A stretch of DNA of 64,000 nucleotides, taken from Globisporangium splendens (taxonomy: Eukaryota; Oomycota; Peronosporomycetes; Pythiales; Pythiaceae). The stretch is taken from assembly GCA_006386115.1 (NCBI GenBank), contig VFIW01000038.1:457531-521530 (forward strand), given 5' to 3'. Every line of letters starts with the position of its first letter. Positions within the stretch are counted from its first letter, which is position 1. A model generated the notes under the pieces. That model did no database searches and was not told where the DNA came from. It worked only from the letters and a program-made list of their open reading frames with translations. The translations under genes were made by a program, and so were the position numbers. Positions 1 to 8,001 of this stretch are shown here, one piece after another.

Positions 1-1230
1 CAGCTCCGGCCAGACCTCCAGCTCTTCGACACCAGGAGCAAGACGGTGGTGGTCGCCGACCTGGCGATCACCTACGAAGACCACCAGCAGGACGGACCCG
101 AGTTTTCCAGCCTAGCGGCCTCAGCCCAGCGCAAGATTGAGAAGTACCAACCCATCAAGGCGCATTTGATGCAGCAAGGATGGACGGTACACCTATCTGC
201 ACTGGTGTACGGCTCGCTCGGCTCGGTGCTACCTGGGAACTTCAAGGTATACACCGAGGAGCTCGGGCTCCTGAAGAAGGATGCCAGGCGGCTCGACACC
301 ACCATCTCGACCGAAGCGATCAAGGCGAGCCGCCGCATCTGGAACCTCCACTGCGCCCTACACCGAGGGCCAACCCGACGTGCGGAGACGCAAGCGACGA
401 CGCATCCAGATCCAGTCCAGATCCAGACTCCAGACCGACGACTCCAGGCCAGTCCTGCTCAACTCCAACATGATCCAGCACCAGAACGCCGGCCCCAACC
501 CACGGACACCCGGGCACCAGCCCCGGAGCAGCGAAAACGACGCGTGCGAATCACGGCACCGGCACCGGAGCAACAACAGGGAGATCGGCCAGCCACGAAC
601 TCGGCACCAGACGAACGGCAGCGACACCAGACGCTCCATCACCGGCATCCAGCACCTCCAGGACGACAACCCGAGCTCCAACACCGACTCCCGCCCGTGC
701 GGAACCAACCCAACCAGCCCCGGCACCGGCGCCCGACGCTCCGAGGTGGAGCTCCGGTGCACCGAGCTCCAGCGACCGAAACGACGCGACCGACACCGGA
801 ACTTCAACGCGGGCAACCAAGCGGCACCGGAACGCAAGTGAGACGGTCCACACTGCCCACGAGCATAGCCGGGACAGCAGCAGGGCCCAGATCAGCACCA
901 GCTCCGACCAGAGGGGGGACAGACGGAGAAGCACGGAGGCCCACGCCTCCGGCGCGCGCAGGCAGATCGACAAGCGACCCCACAGCCACCCGACGACCCC
1001 GAAGCGCATTCAGTGCGACAGCCGGGGCACCAGCGACACGACAACCCCGACGCGCATACAGTGCGACAGCCGGGACACCAGCGACACGACCGGCCCGACG
1101 CGCATACAGTGCGACAGCCGGGACACCAGCGACACGACCGGCCCGACGCACATTCAGTGCGACAGCCGGGACACCAGAGGCGCCGACACGTGGTCCGGGG
1201 GGACCCACCGGCACCAACCAGAGCGTGTAG
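1..1230 (+). CDS. Family B retrotransposon polyprotein, C-terminal part (endonuclease and tail)
   Basis: Reading frame 1 is open from the first base of the window to a TAG ending at 1230; the N-terminus lies outside. The first residues carry the restriction-like endonuclease core: RPD, then after 14 residues the second acidic residue in ADLAITYED, followed by a KIEKYQPI segment like the KxxKY region of R2-type endonucleases. From about base 370 the protein becomes a Pro/Gln/Arg/Thr-rich tail that family A lacks, ending in four 16-aa repeats. In R2-clade elements this domain nicks the target to prime reverse transcription. The first in-frame Met (base 46) is inside the domain and is not a real start. 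Confidence 0.85.
   Translation, partial: QLRPDLQLFDTRSKTVVVADLAITYEDHQQDGPEFSSLAASAQRKIEKYQPIKAHLMQQGWTVHLSALVYGSLGSVLPGNFKVYTEELGLLKKDARRLDTTISTEAIKASRRIWNLHCALHRGPTRRAETQATTHPDPVQIQTPDRRLQASPAQLQHDPAPERRPQPTDTRAPAPEQRKRRVRITAPAPEQQQGDRPATNSAPDERQRHQTLHHRHPAPPGRQPELQHRLPPVRNQPNQPRHRRPTLRGGAPVHRAPATETTRPTPELQRGQPSGTGTQVRRSTLPTSIAGTAAGPRSAPAPTRGGTDGEARRPTPPARAGRSTSDPTATRRPRSAFSATAGAPATRQPRRAYSATAGTPATRPARRAYSATAGTPATRPARRTFSATAGTPEAPTRGPGGPTGTNQSV
1006..1182 (+). repeat. 48-bp coding minisatellite in B0 tail
   Basis: Three full and one partial 48-bp units begin at 1006, 1054, 1102 and 1150. In frame each encodes a 16-aa unit of the type AYSATAGTPATRPARR. Because 48 is a multiple of three, copy number can change without frameshift. 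Confidence 0.85.
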
Positions 1231-1407
1231 TGACTACACATCAAAAGGACATCGTGCGAACCCAGCCTCCCCAAGGCTACCAGGGCATCACCCACGTAGG
1301 GAACGGCCCTCCAAACCCAAGAGACGCAACATGGTCACAATGAGGTAACCTCTTTATACCTGATAACCTCTTTATTTGATCGTTAATTGGTAAATATACA
1401 TTCTTTC
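1231..1407 (+). other. 3' UTR of B0
   Basis: 177 bases between the stop codon and the U2 piece. Two hairpins are visible: AGCCT-cccca-AGGCT (1264-1278), and a stem AGGGC/GCCCT enclosing CCC-ACGTA-GGG (1282-1310). The second has a counterpart in family A with a compensatory change (TCC/GGA), suggesting an RNA structure used in reverse-transcriptase recognition. The last 70 bases are AT-rich; there is no poly(A) tail. Confidence 0.6.
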
Positions 1408-1468
1408 TCTGTTCTAATCAGTGTGAAAACTGATTGCCGGGCGACAAACCCGGTTTTATTTTCACATT
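1408..1468 (+). ncRNA. Truncated U2 snRNA fragment (target piece) between B0 and A1
   Basis: The sequence starts TCTGTTCTAATCAG and folds as ATCAG-tgtgaaaa-CTGAT, then GCCGGG-cgacaaa-CCCGG. It is followed by a U-rich stretch leading to ATTTTTG at 1470-1476. This is the order in U2 snRNA: the UCUGUUCU segment after GUAGUA, stem-loop IIa, stem-loop IIb, then the Sm site. Yeast U2 has nearly the same IIa loop (TCAGTGTAACAACTGA). The 5' part of U2 (stem I, GUAGUA) and its 3' part are absent, so it is not a functional gene. Confidence 0.8.
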
Positions 1469-1667
1469 CATTTTTGAGGGTGTCGCCTGGCAGAGCAGCT
1501 TGCTGTGAGCCTGCGACCGGTCTCCCGGGGATTGCACTCTCCCCCGGCGAGGCCCACTACACTTGACTCTTTCTACTTTCCGACTTCCTCCCATCCCTCT
1601 CTCTCCGCGCACACTCTCTCTTTCTTCTAATTTTAGTCTCGTACTGAATTTAGTTAGTTTAGAGAGG
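1469..1667 (+). promoter_or_regulatory. Structured 5' UTR of A1
   Basis: Hairpin I (1482-1517) nests GTCGC/GCGAC, GGC/GCC and CAGC-TT-GCTG. Hairpin II (1525-1547) is CCGGGG with a 10-nt loop and CCCCGG. Family B has the same two hairpins at the same place with different lower-stem sequence, so the fold is conserved. GCCT at 1509-1512 could instead pair with AGGC at 1550-1553, giving a pseudoknot. A pyrimidine-rich stretch follows (about 1568-1625), then the start codon. It could be a self-cleaving ribozyme, as at R2 5' ends, or a translation element; neither is shown. Confidence 0.55.
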
Positions 1668-4600
1668 ATGCGCTTCTTCTGGCCGCTGCGCGACCGCTCC
1701 CCGTCCACGGACAGCGAGTGCTCCACAGCCAGTCAGAGCAGCCTCGCCAGCGACGCGTCTTTTTATAGCGCAGCTGGCGGGGAGGAGATGAGCACCGCGC
1801 CCTCTCGCCCAGCGGACCCGATAGTGGACCTCCGAGGGGATCCGCCAGCGGATCCACTGGGGGATCCACCAGAGGATCCGCTGGGGGACCAGCCGCCCAT
1901 GCCGTGCTTCACGTTTGGAGCCGGCTGGGAGCCGCAAGACCCCCTCCGAGTCGCCGCGGGAGGTGCAAGCTTCCCGGGCCCCCAGCCACCCCCAGGCGCT
2001 GCAACTTCGGGCACGGGTGCGCAACCTGCTGCGCCCATTGCACCTCAACGTGCTGCGGCGCGGACGACCTCTGGCAGAAATGACAGAATCGCGCCGTCCT
2101 CCGCGCCGCAGCTCGTTTTTGACATCGAAGCGCCGTCCGCCCGATCCGCTCCGGGCGGACGGGTCCAAGATCCGAGCGGACGCGCCCTCCCCCCAGCTTT
2201 TCTCGGTCTCCCACTGACCGAGAACCGAGCTGATGGCGCTGCCCCAACAGCAGCGCCTCGAGCCCCGACGCCAGCCGAAGCCCCCCTCGACCGCGCCAGC
2301 CACACTGGCTCGCTCCGACCACCAGCGACTCTCCCGCCGACCGCCGCCGACTCCCTCGCCGACTGCGCGCCCCCCGCTCTCCCTGACCCCCCTTGTGCTC
2401 GCCCAGAACGAGGCGAATCGCTCGCCGATGGGCGAGCACCCGATCTCGCCACCGAGCGTGACGAGATTCCAGCACCAGCGCCACCGTCTTCCCCCCGTGA
2501 ACTCTTGCAGCCGCTCAACGGCAGCTCCCAAGACGTGGCGCTGGCGGTGTACGCGCACAACGCCGCGCTCTTTGAGTGCACGTTGTGTGCGCACACCGCG
2601 CGGGATCTCGCCGCGCTCCAACAGCATCGGCGCTCCGCGCACCGCAACACCCGCTTCGTGGACCACTTCCACAGCGGGTGCGCGTGCGGCGTGAGCTTTT
2701 TCTCGCGTGCGGCGGCGACCAAGCACGCGCGCGAATGTCCAGAGAGCGCGCTCTCGGCCGCCGCCGCCGCGCGCACCGCAGCGGCCAACACCGCAGGTAT
2801 GTCTCTCGGCGCCGACGAACGCGACGACCTCGCGTCCGCCGGCGTCTTGCATGATGTTGCATCCCCCGCCTTTGGCAGCATTTTGCCGGCTGCGCTTGCG
2901 ACCGCGGCAGACGCACCGAGCGCCACCGCGACCGCAGACGCAGCCACGCAGCAGAGCACTGTGCCCCCCGCTGCCGCCCAACCCCCCCGGCGTGCGCACG
3001 TCCCCCCCGTGCCGCGCGCCCTCTCGCCACCGTCCGCGCTGCGGATTGGTGGCAAACGCCGACGCCTCAACGGCGACGACGACGACAGCGGCGGTGACCT
3101 CGATGTGCTGATGCACGACGAGGACATCGCTGCACACGTGGAGGCGCTCCCAGAGCCGCACCACAACGGCGCAGCAGCACCTGCGCCGACCGACCCCGCG
3201 ACCACGCGCCGCCGCCACACGCGATGGGGACCCAGAGTGCTCGTGAACGTGGCGCGCCTTCCGCGCCGCACTCACACACGCTGGGGCCCACCACTCCACC
3301 GCGACCACCAGCATGCAGCAAACATGGAGAACTCGAACCAGCTGCGGGTGGCCGCGGCGGAGGACGCAGCGACAGCGCGGAACGCGAGCGCAACAGCAGC
3401 AGCGACAGCGACGACCGCGCCAACGCGCCAACGACGACGCAGACGACCGACACCAGCGACGAGCGCGGCAACCGCGACAACCACGACGACACGCGAACCG
3501 ACGCCGAGTACGACAACAAGCACCAGAGACGCGCCGACGCGCCAACGACGCCGCGGACGATCGAGAGCGGCGACAACAACGACGAGCGCGCCGACTGCGA
3601 ACACGAGCGCGGCGACGGCGACACCTGCGACGACGACACGCGCGACACCTGCGAGCGCGACAACGACAGCAACGACTCGAACCAAGGCACCGGGTCCGAC
3701 GGCAACAGCGACGGCCACAGCTCCGACGGCGACACCATCGGACGCAACCTGGACCCTGCGATTTGACGGCGCATGCCGCCACAACCCAGGGCCAGGCGGA
3801 GCTGGCGCAGCGCTGTTCGCCCCCGACGGAGCCGTGGTATGGACTTGCGTCCACTACATGCCCGGCACCGAGACGAACAACACGGCCGAGTACACGGCCA
3901 TGCTGACGGGTGTCGAGAGCGCAGTGCAGCACGGCGCCACGAGCCTGCGCGTGGAAGGCGACAGCCACCTTGTGCTGTCGCAGGCACGCGGCACGTTCGC
4001 CTGCGCGAACAAACGCCTGCGCGGCCTGCGCAACCGCGTCCGCGCGGCACTGCGGCGCATCGAGTGCACGCGGCTGGTGCACATCGACCGGCAGGCCAAC
4101 GCGCACGCCGACCGCCTCGCCAACCGCGCGCTCGACACCAAGCGCACCAAGACTCAGTGCGCGCAGCACTGTGAGGGCGATGAGCGCTGCTACCACCCTG
4201 AGCGGCCCCTGGCGTCCCGCAGCGAACGGCCGGCACCCGAGCAACAGCGCAGCGACCACGGCGACTCCGCCCACGACCACGCCGACAACGACGTGGACAT
4301 GGAAGCGGACGAGGCCGACGCCGCGACAGCAGCGCGCAATGAAGGCGAGCTCTTTCCGGCCATGCCGCTCAGCGCGGACGCGTTCCCTGCCCGGCAGCCG
4401 CGACTGCGCCTCCGTCAGCTCAGCGACGAGGAATTCGACGCAGCCGCGGCGGCCGTGGAGCAGATGGCGCAGATCTGGGCGTGCCGCATTGACGACGCCC
4501 CAGATTGGGACACGGGCGAAGGGTACATCCAGGCCCTACCCACCCAGCTCCGCGCCGCGCTCCAGCAGTACAGCGTCCCCCCGCCCGTCCAGCCGCCAGC

Positions 4601-7586
4601 GCGCCGCACCCGTGCGCCGCCCAAGCCAGCCCGACCGTCGCGCACTGCGCACGACCACCGCGAGCAGCGTCTCGACGAGGCGCTCGACGACCTCGCGGCA
4701 GTGCAGCAGCGCGCCGCGCCCGACCGCCAGCAAATCAAGAAGGCGCGGCGGCGGGTGGCGAGGATCCGGGCGGCGCTCGAGACCCAGCGCGTGCGCCAGC
4801 AGTTTGGGACGCGCGAACGCGAGTGCGTCGAGGCCATCCTCGCGCGCGCGCATCCAGACGCGACGGCACCGTCGCCGGCCACGTGCCCGCTGCCGAGCGA
4901 GACGCTCCAGCAACACTTTACGGGCACGTGCACGCCGGCGACGACCTTTGACTACGACGCCGCTGAGGGCGCCAAGTTCCGCGACTCGATCCGACCGTCG
5001 GCCACGACCGAGGAACACGACGCCGACGCACTGTGCGACGCGCCGACGGTCGACGAGGTCGAGGACCAGCTCAAACGCGCGAAGGCGGCGACGAGCCCCG
5101 GCCACGATGGCATCGGGTACGACGTGCTCAAGCGTTTCGCAACGCAAATCGCGCCGATGCTCGCCGCCGCCTTCGCGTTCTGCTGGCGCCACCAGCGCGT
5201 ACCGGCCGTGTGGAAGGTCGGCAACGTCCGCTTGATCCACAAGAAGGGAGACGCTGTCGACCCATCCAACTGGCGGCCGATTTGCCTCCAGCCCACCGTG
5301 TACAAACTTTACACCGGGCTGCTCGCGCAGCGCCTGTCACGATGGCTGGAGGCAAACGGCCGCCTGCCGATGACGCAGAAGGGGTTTCGGCCATTCAACG
5401 GGTGCCACGAGAACAATTTCGTGAGCACCACGTTGCTGGACCAGACCCGGCGCCTGCACCGCAAGTTGTACCTCGTCTGGTACGACTTGCGGGACGCGTT
5501 CGGCTCGCTGCCGCAGCAGCTTATGTGGAGCGTGCTGGCAGACATGGGCGCGGCACCAGAGTTTGTGCAGCGCTGCCGCACGCTCTACGCGGACGCGTCC
5601 TTCACCATCACCAACGCCGCGGACGGCACCACACAGCCGATCCGTCGCGAGGTGGGGGTGTTCCAAGGCTGTCCGCTGAGCCCACTTCTCTTCATCACCG
5701 CGCTCGCACCGCTGCAACGCGTGCTCGAGCGGCTTGATGGCGTCGGCGTTGCGCTCGCGGACGGCGTGCGACCGTGCTGCGCAGCGTACGCCGACGACAT
5801 TAAGGTTTACTGTGACAGCGCCGACGGCATCCGCCGGTGCCACGACGCTGTCACACAATTCTTGTCGTGGACGGGGTTGCGTGCGAACCCAAAGAAATGC
5901 GCAGCCCTCGGAGTCACAACGAATGCGCGTGGCAACCCCGTCCTCGACAAGACTCTCCAGCTCGCCGTGGACGACGAAGCCATCCCCACGCTCGGGCTAC
6001 ATGAGTCCTACGCGTACCTCGGCGTGGGTGATGGCTTCGACCACGTGCGCCACCGCCTCCAGCTCGAACCCAAGCTCAAGCAGCTCAAGCTGGAGGCGGT
6101 GGCGCTACTGCGATCGGAGCTGGCGCCATGGCAGATTCTCAAGGCGCTCAAGGTATACATCTACCCGAAGGTAGAGTACGCCTTGCGGCACCTACGCCCG
6201 CTCCGATCGCAGCTCGAAGGCTTCGACCGAGCAGTCAGCCGCGGCATGCGCCACCTGCTGCGCCTCCCACCCACCGCGACGACAGAGATCCTCTACTCGC
6301 CAACGTCTAGCGGTGGGTTGGGACTATTGCCTCTCGTGGAGACACACCAGGCGCTCCAGGTGGCGCACGCATGGCAGATGCTGCACTCCAAGGACCTTGC
6401 GATCCGCGCCATTGCGCGAGAGCAGGTCGTGCAGATCTGCCGCACGCGCCACACTCTGGACGTCGAGCACTGGCGAGACGGCGAGCGCAGAGAAGAGATG
6501 GTGCAGCTCTTTCTCAACTCGAAGCTCGCCGATTCGCCACACGCCCCGTCCAAGCGACGCAACGGCGACATCGGTTCGCTCTGGGTGGACGTCCAGCGCC
6601 ACCTGCGGACATGGGAGCTGGCGCTGGACACCCGCCACGACAACGGCACCACCGAGCTGCTGCAACTGAAGGTGCCGCACCACCACAAGTGGCTCAGCCA
6701 CAAAACGGTACTGCGGCACCTGAAGCTGCACCTCAAGCTCCGCCACCTGGAGCGGTGGAGGTCCATGACGGACCAAGGACGCACTGTGCGCGCACACGGC
6801 GGTGCCGGCGCCAAGTTCGTGTCGACTGCGGCGGGCCTGACCGATGCGGAATATCGGTTCGCGATCCAAGCCCGCCTGAACCAAGTCGACACGAACGCGA
6901 CGCTCAAGCGCCGCCGCCTACGAGCCAACGCCACCTGCCGCGCACCGAACTGCTCGAGAGCAGAGACGCTGGCGCACGTTCTCAACCATTGTGCGCCGAA
7001 CATGGACACAATTCGCCAGCGTCACGACAGCGCACTGGAGCAGATCGGAGCGCAACTGCAGTGCATGGTCGACCGCTCCCGTGGATCCCAGGAGATCCGA
7101 CTGAACCAGACGGTACCGGGATACACGGGAGCGGCGCTCCGACCCGACATCCAGGTCAGCAATCCAGCGGCCAAGACCATGGTGATTGCCGACCTGGCGA
7201 TCACCTTTGAAGACCAGCCGGCCAGTCAGCAGGCATCCTCGTCGCTCCAACTCAGCCACGACCACAAGATCCTCAAATACCAACCGATCGTGGCTGAGTT
7301 GCAGCACAAGGGCTGGCGGGTTCAGACGGCGGCCATCATCTACGGCTCGCTCGGCTCGGTTCACCCCAGCAACTTTGTGACTTACACAGAGAAGCTGGGG
7401 CTGCTCAAGCGTGAGGCTCGACGGCTAAACATCCAGCTGTCGAGCCATTGCATCAGAGCAAGCCACCGCATCTGGAACTGGCATTGCAGCCAGCACCGGA
7501 TGCGGCAACAAAGCGGCACTGCCTCGCGAGCACCGCGCGGACCTGGGGGGGTCCCGCGGAGCACATCGCAGGCAGAGGCACGGTAA
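1668..7586 (+). CDS. Family A Utopia-like polyprotein (ZnF, RNase H, RT, endonuclease), 1,972 aa
   Basis: This single intact protein would carry out target-primed reverse transcription. Order by residue: MRFFWP N-terminus; C2H2 finger (C-x2-C-x12-H-x4-H, about 302-323) and CCHC finger (C-x-C-x12-H-x3-C); basic patches (GGKRRRLN); Ala/Thr-rich linker (about 560-694); RNase H (695-825, acidic residues D700, E741, D765, D815); RT from about 1143 with motif A D1273 and YADD 1374-1377; C-x4-C-x7-H-x4-C knuckle (1757-1775); restriction-like endonuclease with RPD (D1827) and D1842. The frame is open upstream to an ATG at 1563. I chose 1668 because family B starts with a matching MR-x2-WP followed by Ser-rich sequence. 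The RNase H lacks the eukaryotic hybrid-binding domain and looks archaeal/bacterial in type. Confidence 0.9.
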   Translation: MRFFWPLRDRSPSTDSECSTASQSSLASDASFYSAAGGEEMSTAPSRPADPIVDLRGDPPADPLGDPPEDPLGDQPPMPCFTFGAGWEPQDPLRVAAGGASFPGPQPPPGAATSGTGAQPAAPIAPQRAAARTTSGRNDRIAPSSAPQLVFDIEAPSARSAPGGRVQDPSGRALPPAFLGLPLTENRADGAAPTAAPRAPTPAEAPLDRASHTGSLRPPATLPPTAADSLADCAPPALPDPPCARPERGESLADGRAPDLATERDEIPAPAPPSSPRELLQPLNGSSQDVALAVYAHNAALFECTLCAHTARDLAALQQHRRSAHRNTRFVDHFHSGCACGVSFFSRAAATKHARECPESALSAAAAARTAAANTAGMSLGADERDDLASAGVLHDVASPAFGSILPAALATAADAPSATATADAATQQSTVPPAAAQPPRRAHVPPVPRALSPPSALRIGGKRRRLNGDDDDSGGDLDVLMHDEDIAAHVEALPEPHHNGAAAPAPTDPATTRRRHTRWGPRVLVNVARLPRRTHTRWGPPLHRDHQHAANMENSNQLRVAAAEDAATARNASATAAATATTAPTRQRRRRRPTPATSAATATTTTTREPTPSTTTSTRDAPTRQRRRGRSRAATTTTSAPTANTSAATATPATTTRATPASATTTATTRTKAPGPTATATATAPTATPSDATWTLRFDGACRHNPGPGGAGAALFAPDGAVVWTCVHYMPGTETNNTAEYTAMLTGVESAVQHGATSLRVEGDSHLVLSQARGTFACANKRLRGLRNRVRAALRRIECTRLVHIDRQANAHADRLANRALDTKRTKTQCAQHCEGDERCYHPERPLASRSERPAPEQQRSDHGDSAHDHADNDVDMEADEADAATAARNEGELFPAMPLSADAFPARQPRLRLRQLSDEEFDAAAAAVEQMAQIWACRIDDAPDWDTGEGYIQALPTQLRAALQQYSVPPPVQPPARRTRAPPKPARPSRTAHDHREQRLDEALDDLAAVQQRAAPDRQQIKKARRRVARIRAALETQRVRQQFGTRERECVEAILARAHPDATAPSPATCPLPSETLQQHFTGTCTPATTFDYDAAEGAKFRDSIRPSATTEEHDADALCDAPTVDEVEDQLKRAKAATSPGHDGIGYDVLKRFATQIAPMLAAAFAFCWRHQRVPAVWKVGNVRLIHKKGDAVDPSNWRPICLQPTVYKLYTGLLAQRLSRWLEANGRLPMTQKGFRPFNGCHENNFVSTTLLDQTRRLHRKLYLVWYDLRDAFGSLPQQLMWSVLADMGAAPEFVQRCRTLYADASFTITNAADGTTQPIRREVGVFQGCPLSPLLFITALAPLQRVLERLDGVGVALADGVRPCCAAYADDIKVYCDSADGIRRCHDAVTQFLSWTGLRANPKKCAALGVTTNARGNPVLDKTLQLAVDDEAIPTLGLHESYAYLGVGDGFDHVRHRLQLEPKLKQLKLEAVALLRSELAPWQILKALKVYIYPKVEYALRHLRPLRSQLEGFDRAVSRGMRHLLRLPPTATTEILYSPTSSGGLGLLPLVETHQALQVAHAWQMLHSKDLAIRAIAREQVVQICRTRHTLDVEHWRDGERREEMVQLFLNSKLADSPHAPSKRRNGDIGSLWVDVQRHLRTWELALDTRHDNGTTELLQLKVPHHHKWLSHKTVLRHLKLHLKLRHLERWRSMTDQGRTVRAHGGAGAKFVSTAAGLTDAEYRFAIQARLNQVDTNATLKRRRLRANATCRAPNCSRAETLAHVLNHCAPNMDTIRQRHDSALEQIGAQLQCMVDRSRGSQEIRLNQTVPGYTGAALRPDIQVSNPAAKTMVIADLAITFEDQPASQQASSSLQLSHDHKILKYQPIVAELQHKGWRVQTAAIIYGSLGSVHPSNFVTYTEKLGLLKREARRLNIQLSSHCIRASHRIWNWHCSQHRMRQQSGTASRAPRGPGGVPRSTSQAEAR
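1834..1893 (+). repeat. Clustered GGATCC short repeats in A1 N-terminal region
   Basis: Four GGATCC hexamers lie within about 50 bases, in imperfect 12-18 bp repeats encoding GDPP/ADPL/GDPP/EDPL-type units. The same cluster is in every intact family A copy (and is eroded in A3), so it is part of the protein. Confidence 0.6.
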
Positions 7587-7741
7587 GCAGGTCATATTGA
7601 CCGAAAGGGCACCATCCACGTAGGACACCGCCCTAGCAAACCCAGTTCAGTATATTGATACCCTCCACTTAGTGACATGCATATTCAAACCGATACATAT
7701 TCGTTAGGAGAGGTTACTAACTGGTAATATATCAACATTTC
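7587..7741 (+). other. 3' UTR of A1
   Basis: 155 bases. Hairpin GGTCA-tat-TGACC (7590-7602) overlaps the stop region. A second stem AGGGC/GCCCT (7606-7634) encloses TCC-ACGTA-GGA, whose family B counterpart is CCC-ACGTA-GGG. The rest is AT-rich and ends in the same TTTC as family B just before the U2 piece. Confidence 0.6.
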
Positions 7742-7802
7742 TCTGTTCTAATCAGTGTGAAAACTGATTGCCGGGCGACAAACCCGGTTTTATTTTCACA
7801 TT
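7742..7802 (+). ncRNA. Truncated U2 snRNA fragment between A1 and A2
   Basis: Identical to the 1408-1468 piece, including T after CCCGG. It contains U2 stem-loops IIa and IIb only. Confidence 0.8.
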
Positions 7803-8001
7803 CATTTTTGAGGGTGTCGCCTGGCAGAGCAGCTTGCTGTGAGCCTGCGACCGGTCTCCCGGGGATTGCACTCTCCCCCGGCGAGGCCCACTACACTTGA
7901 CTCTTTCTACTTTCCGACTTCCTCCCATCCCTCTCTCTCCGCGCACACTCTCTCTTTCTTCTAATTTTAGTCTCGTACTGAATTTAGTTAGTTTAGAGAG
8001 G
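7803..8001 (+). promoter_or_regulatory. Structured 5' UTR of A2
   Basis: Same sequence as the A1 5' UTR; hairpin I at 7816-7851 and hairpin II at 7859-7881. Confidence 0.55.

Larger units (their letters stand above)
1..1407 (+). mobile_element. Family B Utopia-like retrotransposon B0, 3' part
   Basis: This is the 3' end of a family B element, cut by the window edge. It matches the end of B1 (27839-29245) almost base for base. It contains the end of the endonuclease domain, the Pro/Arg-rich tail and the 3' UTR, and it stops where the 61-bp U2 snRNA piece begins at 1408. Confidence 0.85.
1469..7741 (+). mobile_element. Family A Utopia-like retrotransposon A1 (full length, intact)
   Basis: Complete unit between two 61-bp U2 pieces: 199-nt 5' UTR, one 1,972-aa coding region, 155-nt 3' UTR. 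The unit spacing (6,334 bp from U2 piece to U2 piece) is exactly the same as for A2. There are no LTRs and no poly(A) tail. Restriction-like endonuclease, RNase H upstream of RT, and U2 flanks fit the oomycete Utopia lineage. Confidence 0.85.

Noticed and set aside
1408..1468. Reading the 61-bp piece as a tRNA, 5S rRNA or spliced-leader gene
   Set aside because: No cloverleaf, A/B boxes or leader splice donor. Order and loops match U2 stem-loops IIa and IIb.
1563..1667. N-terminal extension of family A proteins from an upstream ATG
   Set aside because: It translates the pyrimidine-rich 5' UTR, has no counterpart in family B, and lies before the conserved MR-x2-WP start.
2797..2910. Possible 114-nt in-frame intron in family A (CAG|GTATGT to GCGGCAG) after the zinc fingers
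   Set aside because: The 5' site is good and the position resembles the B intron, but there is no clear branch point or pyrimidine tract, and no copy has a frameshift inside it to support removal.
1659..4280. An 873-aa open frame on the minus strand across the 5' half of A1, repeated in the other A copies
   Set aside because: The sense strand is very GC-rich with few TAA, TAG or TGA complements in this phase, so long antisense frames are expected. The translation is Arg/Cys/Ala-rich without domains, and its length follows sense-strand indels.
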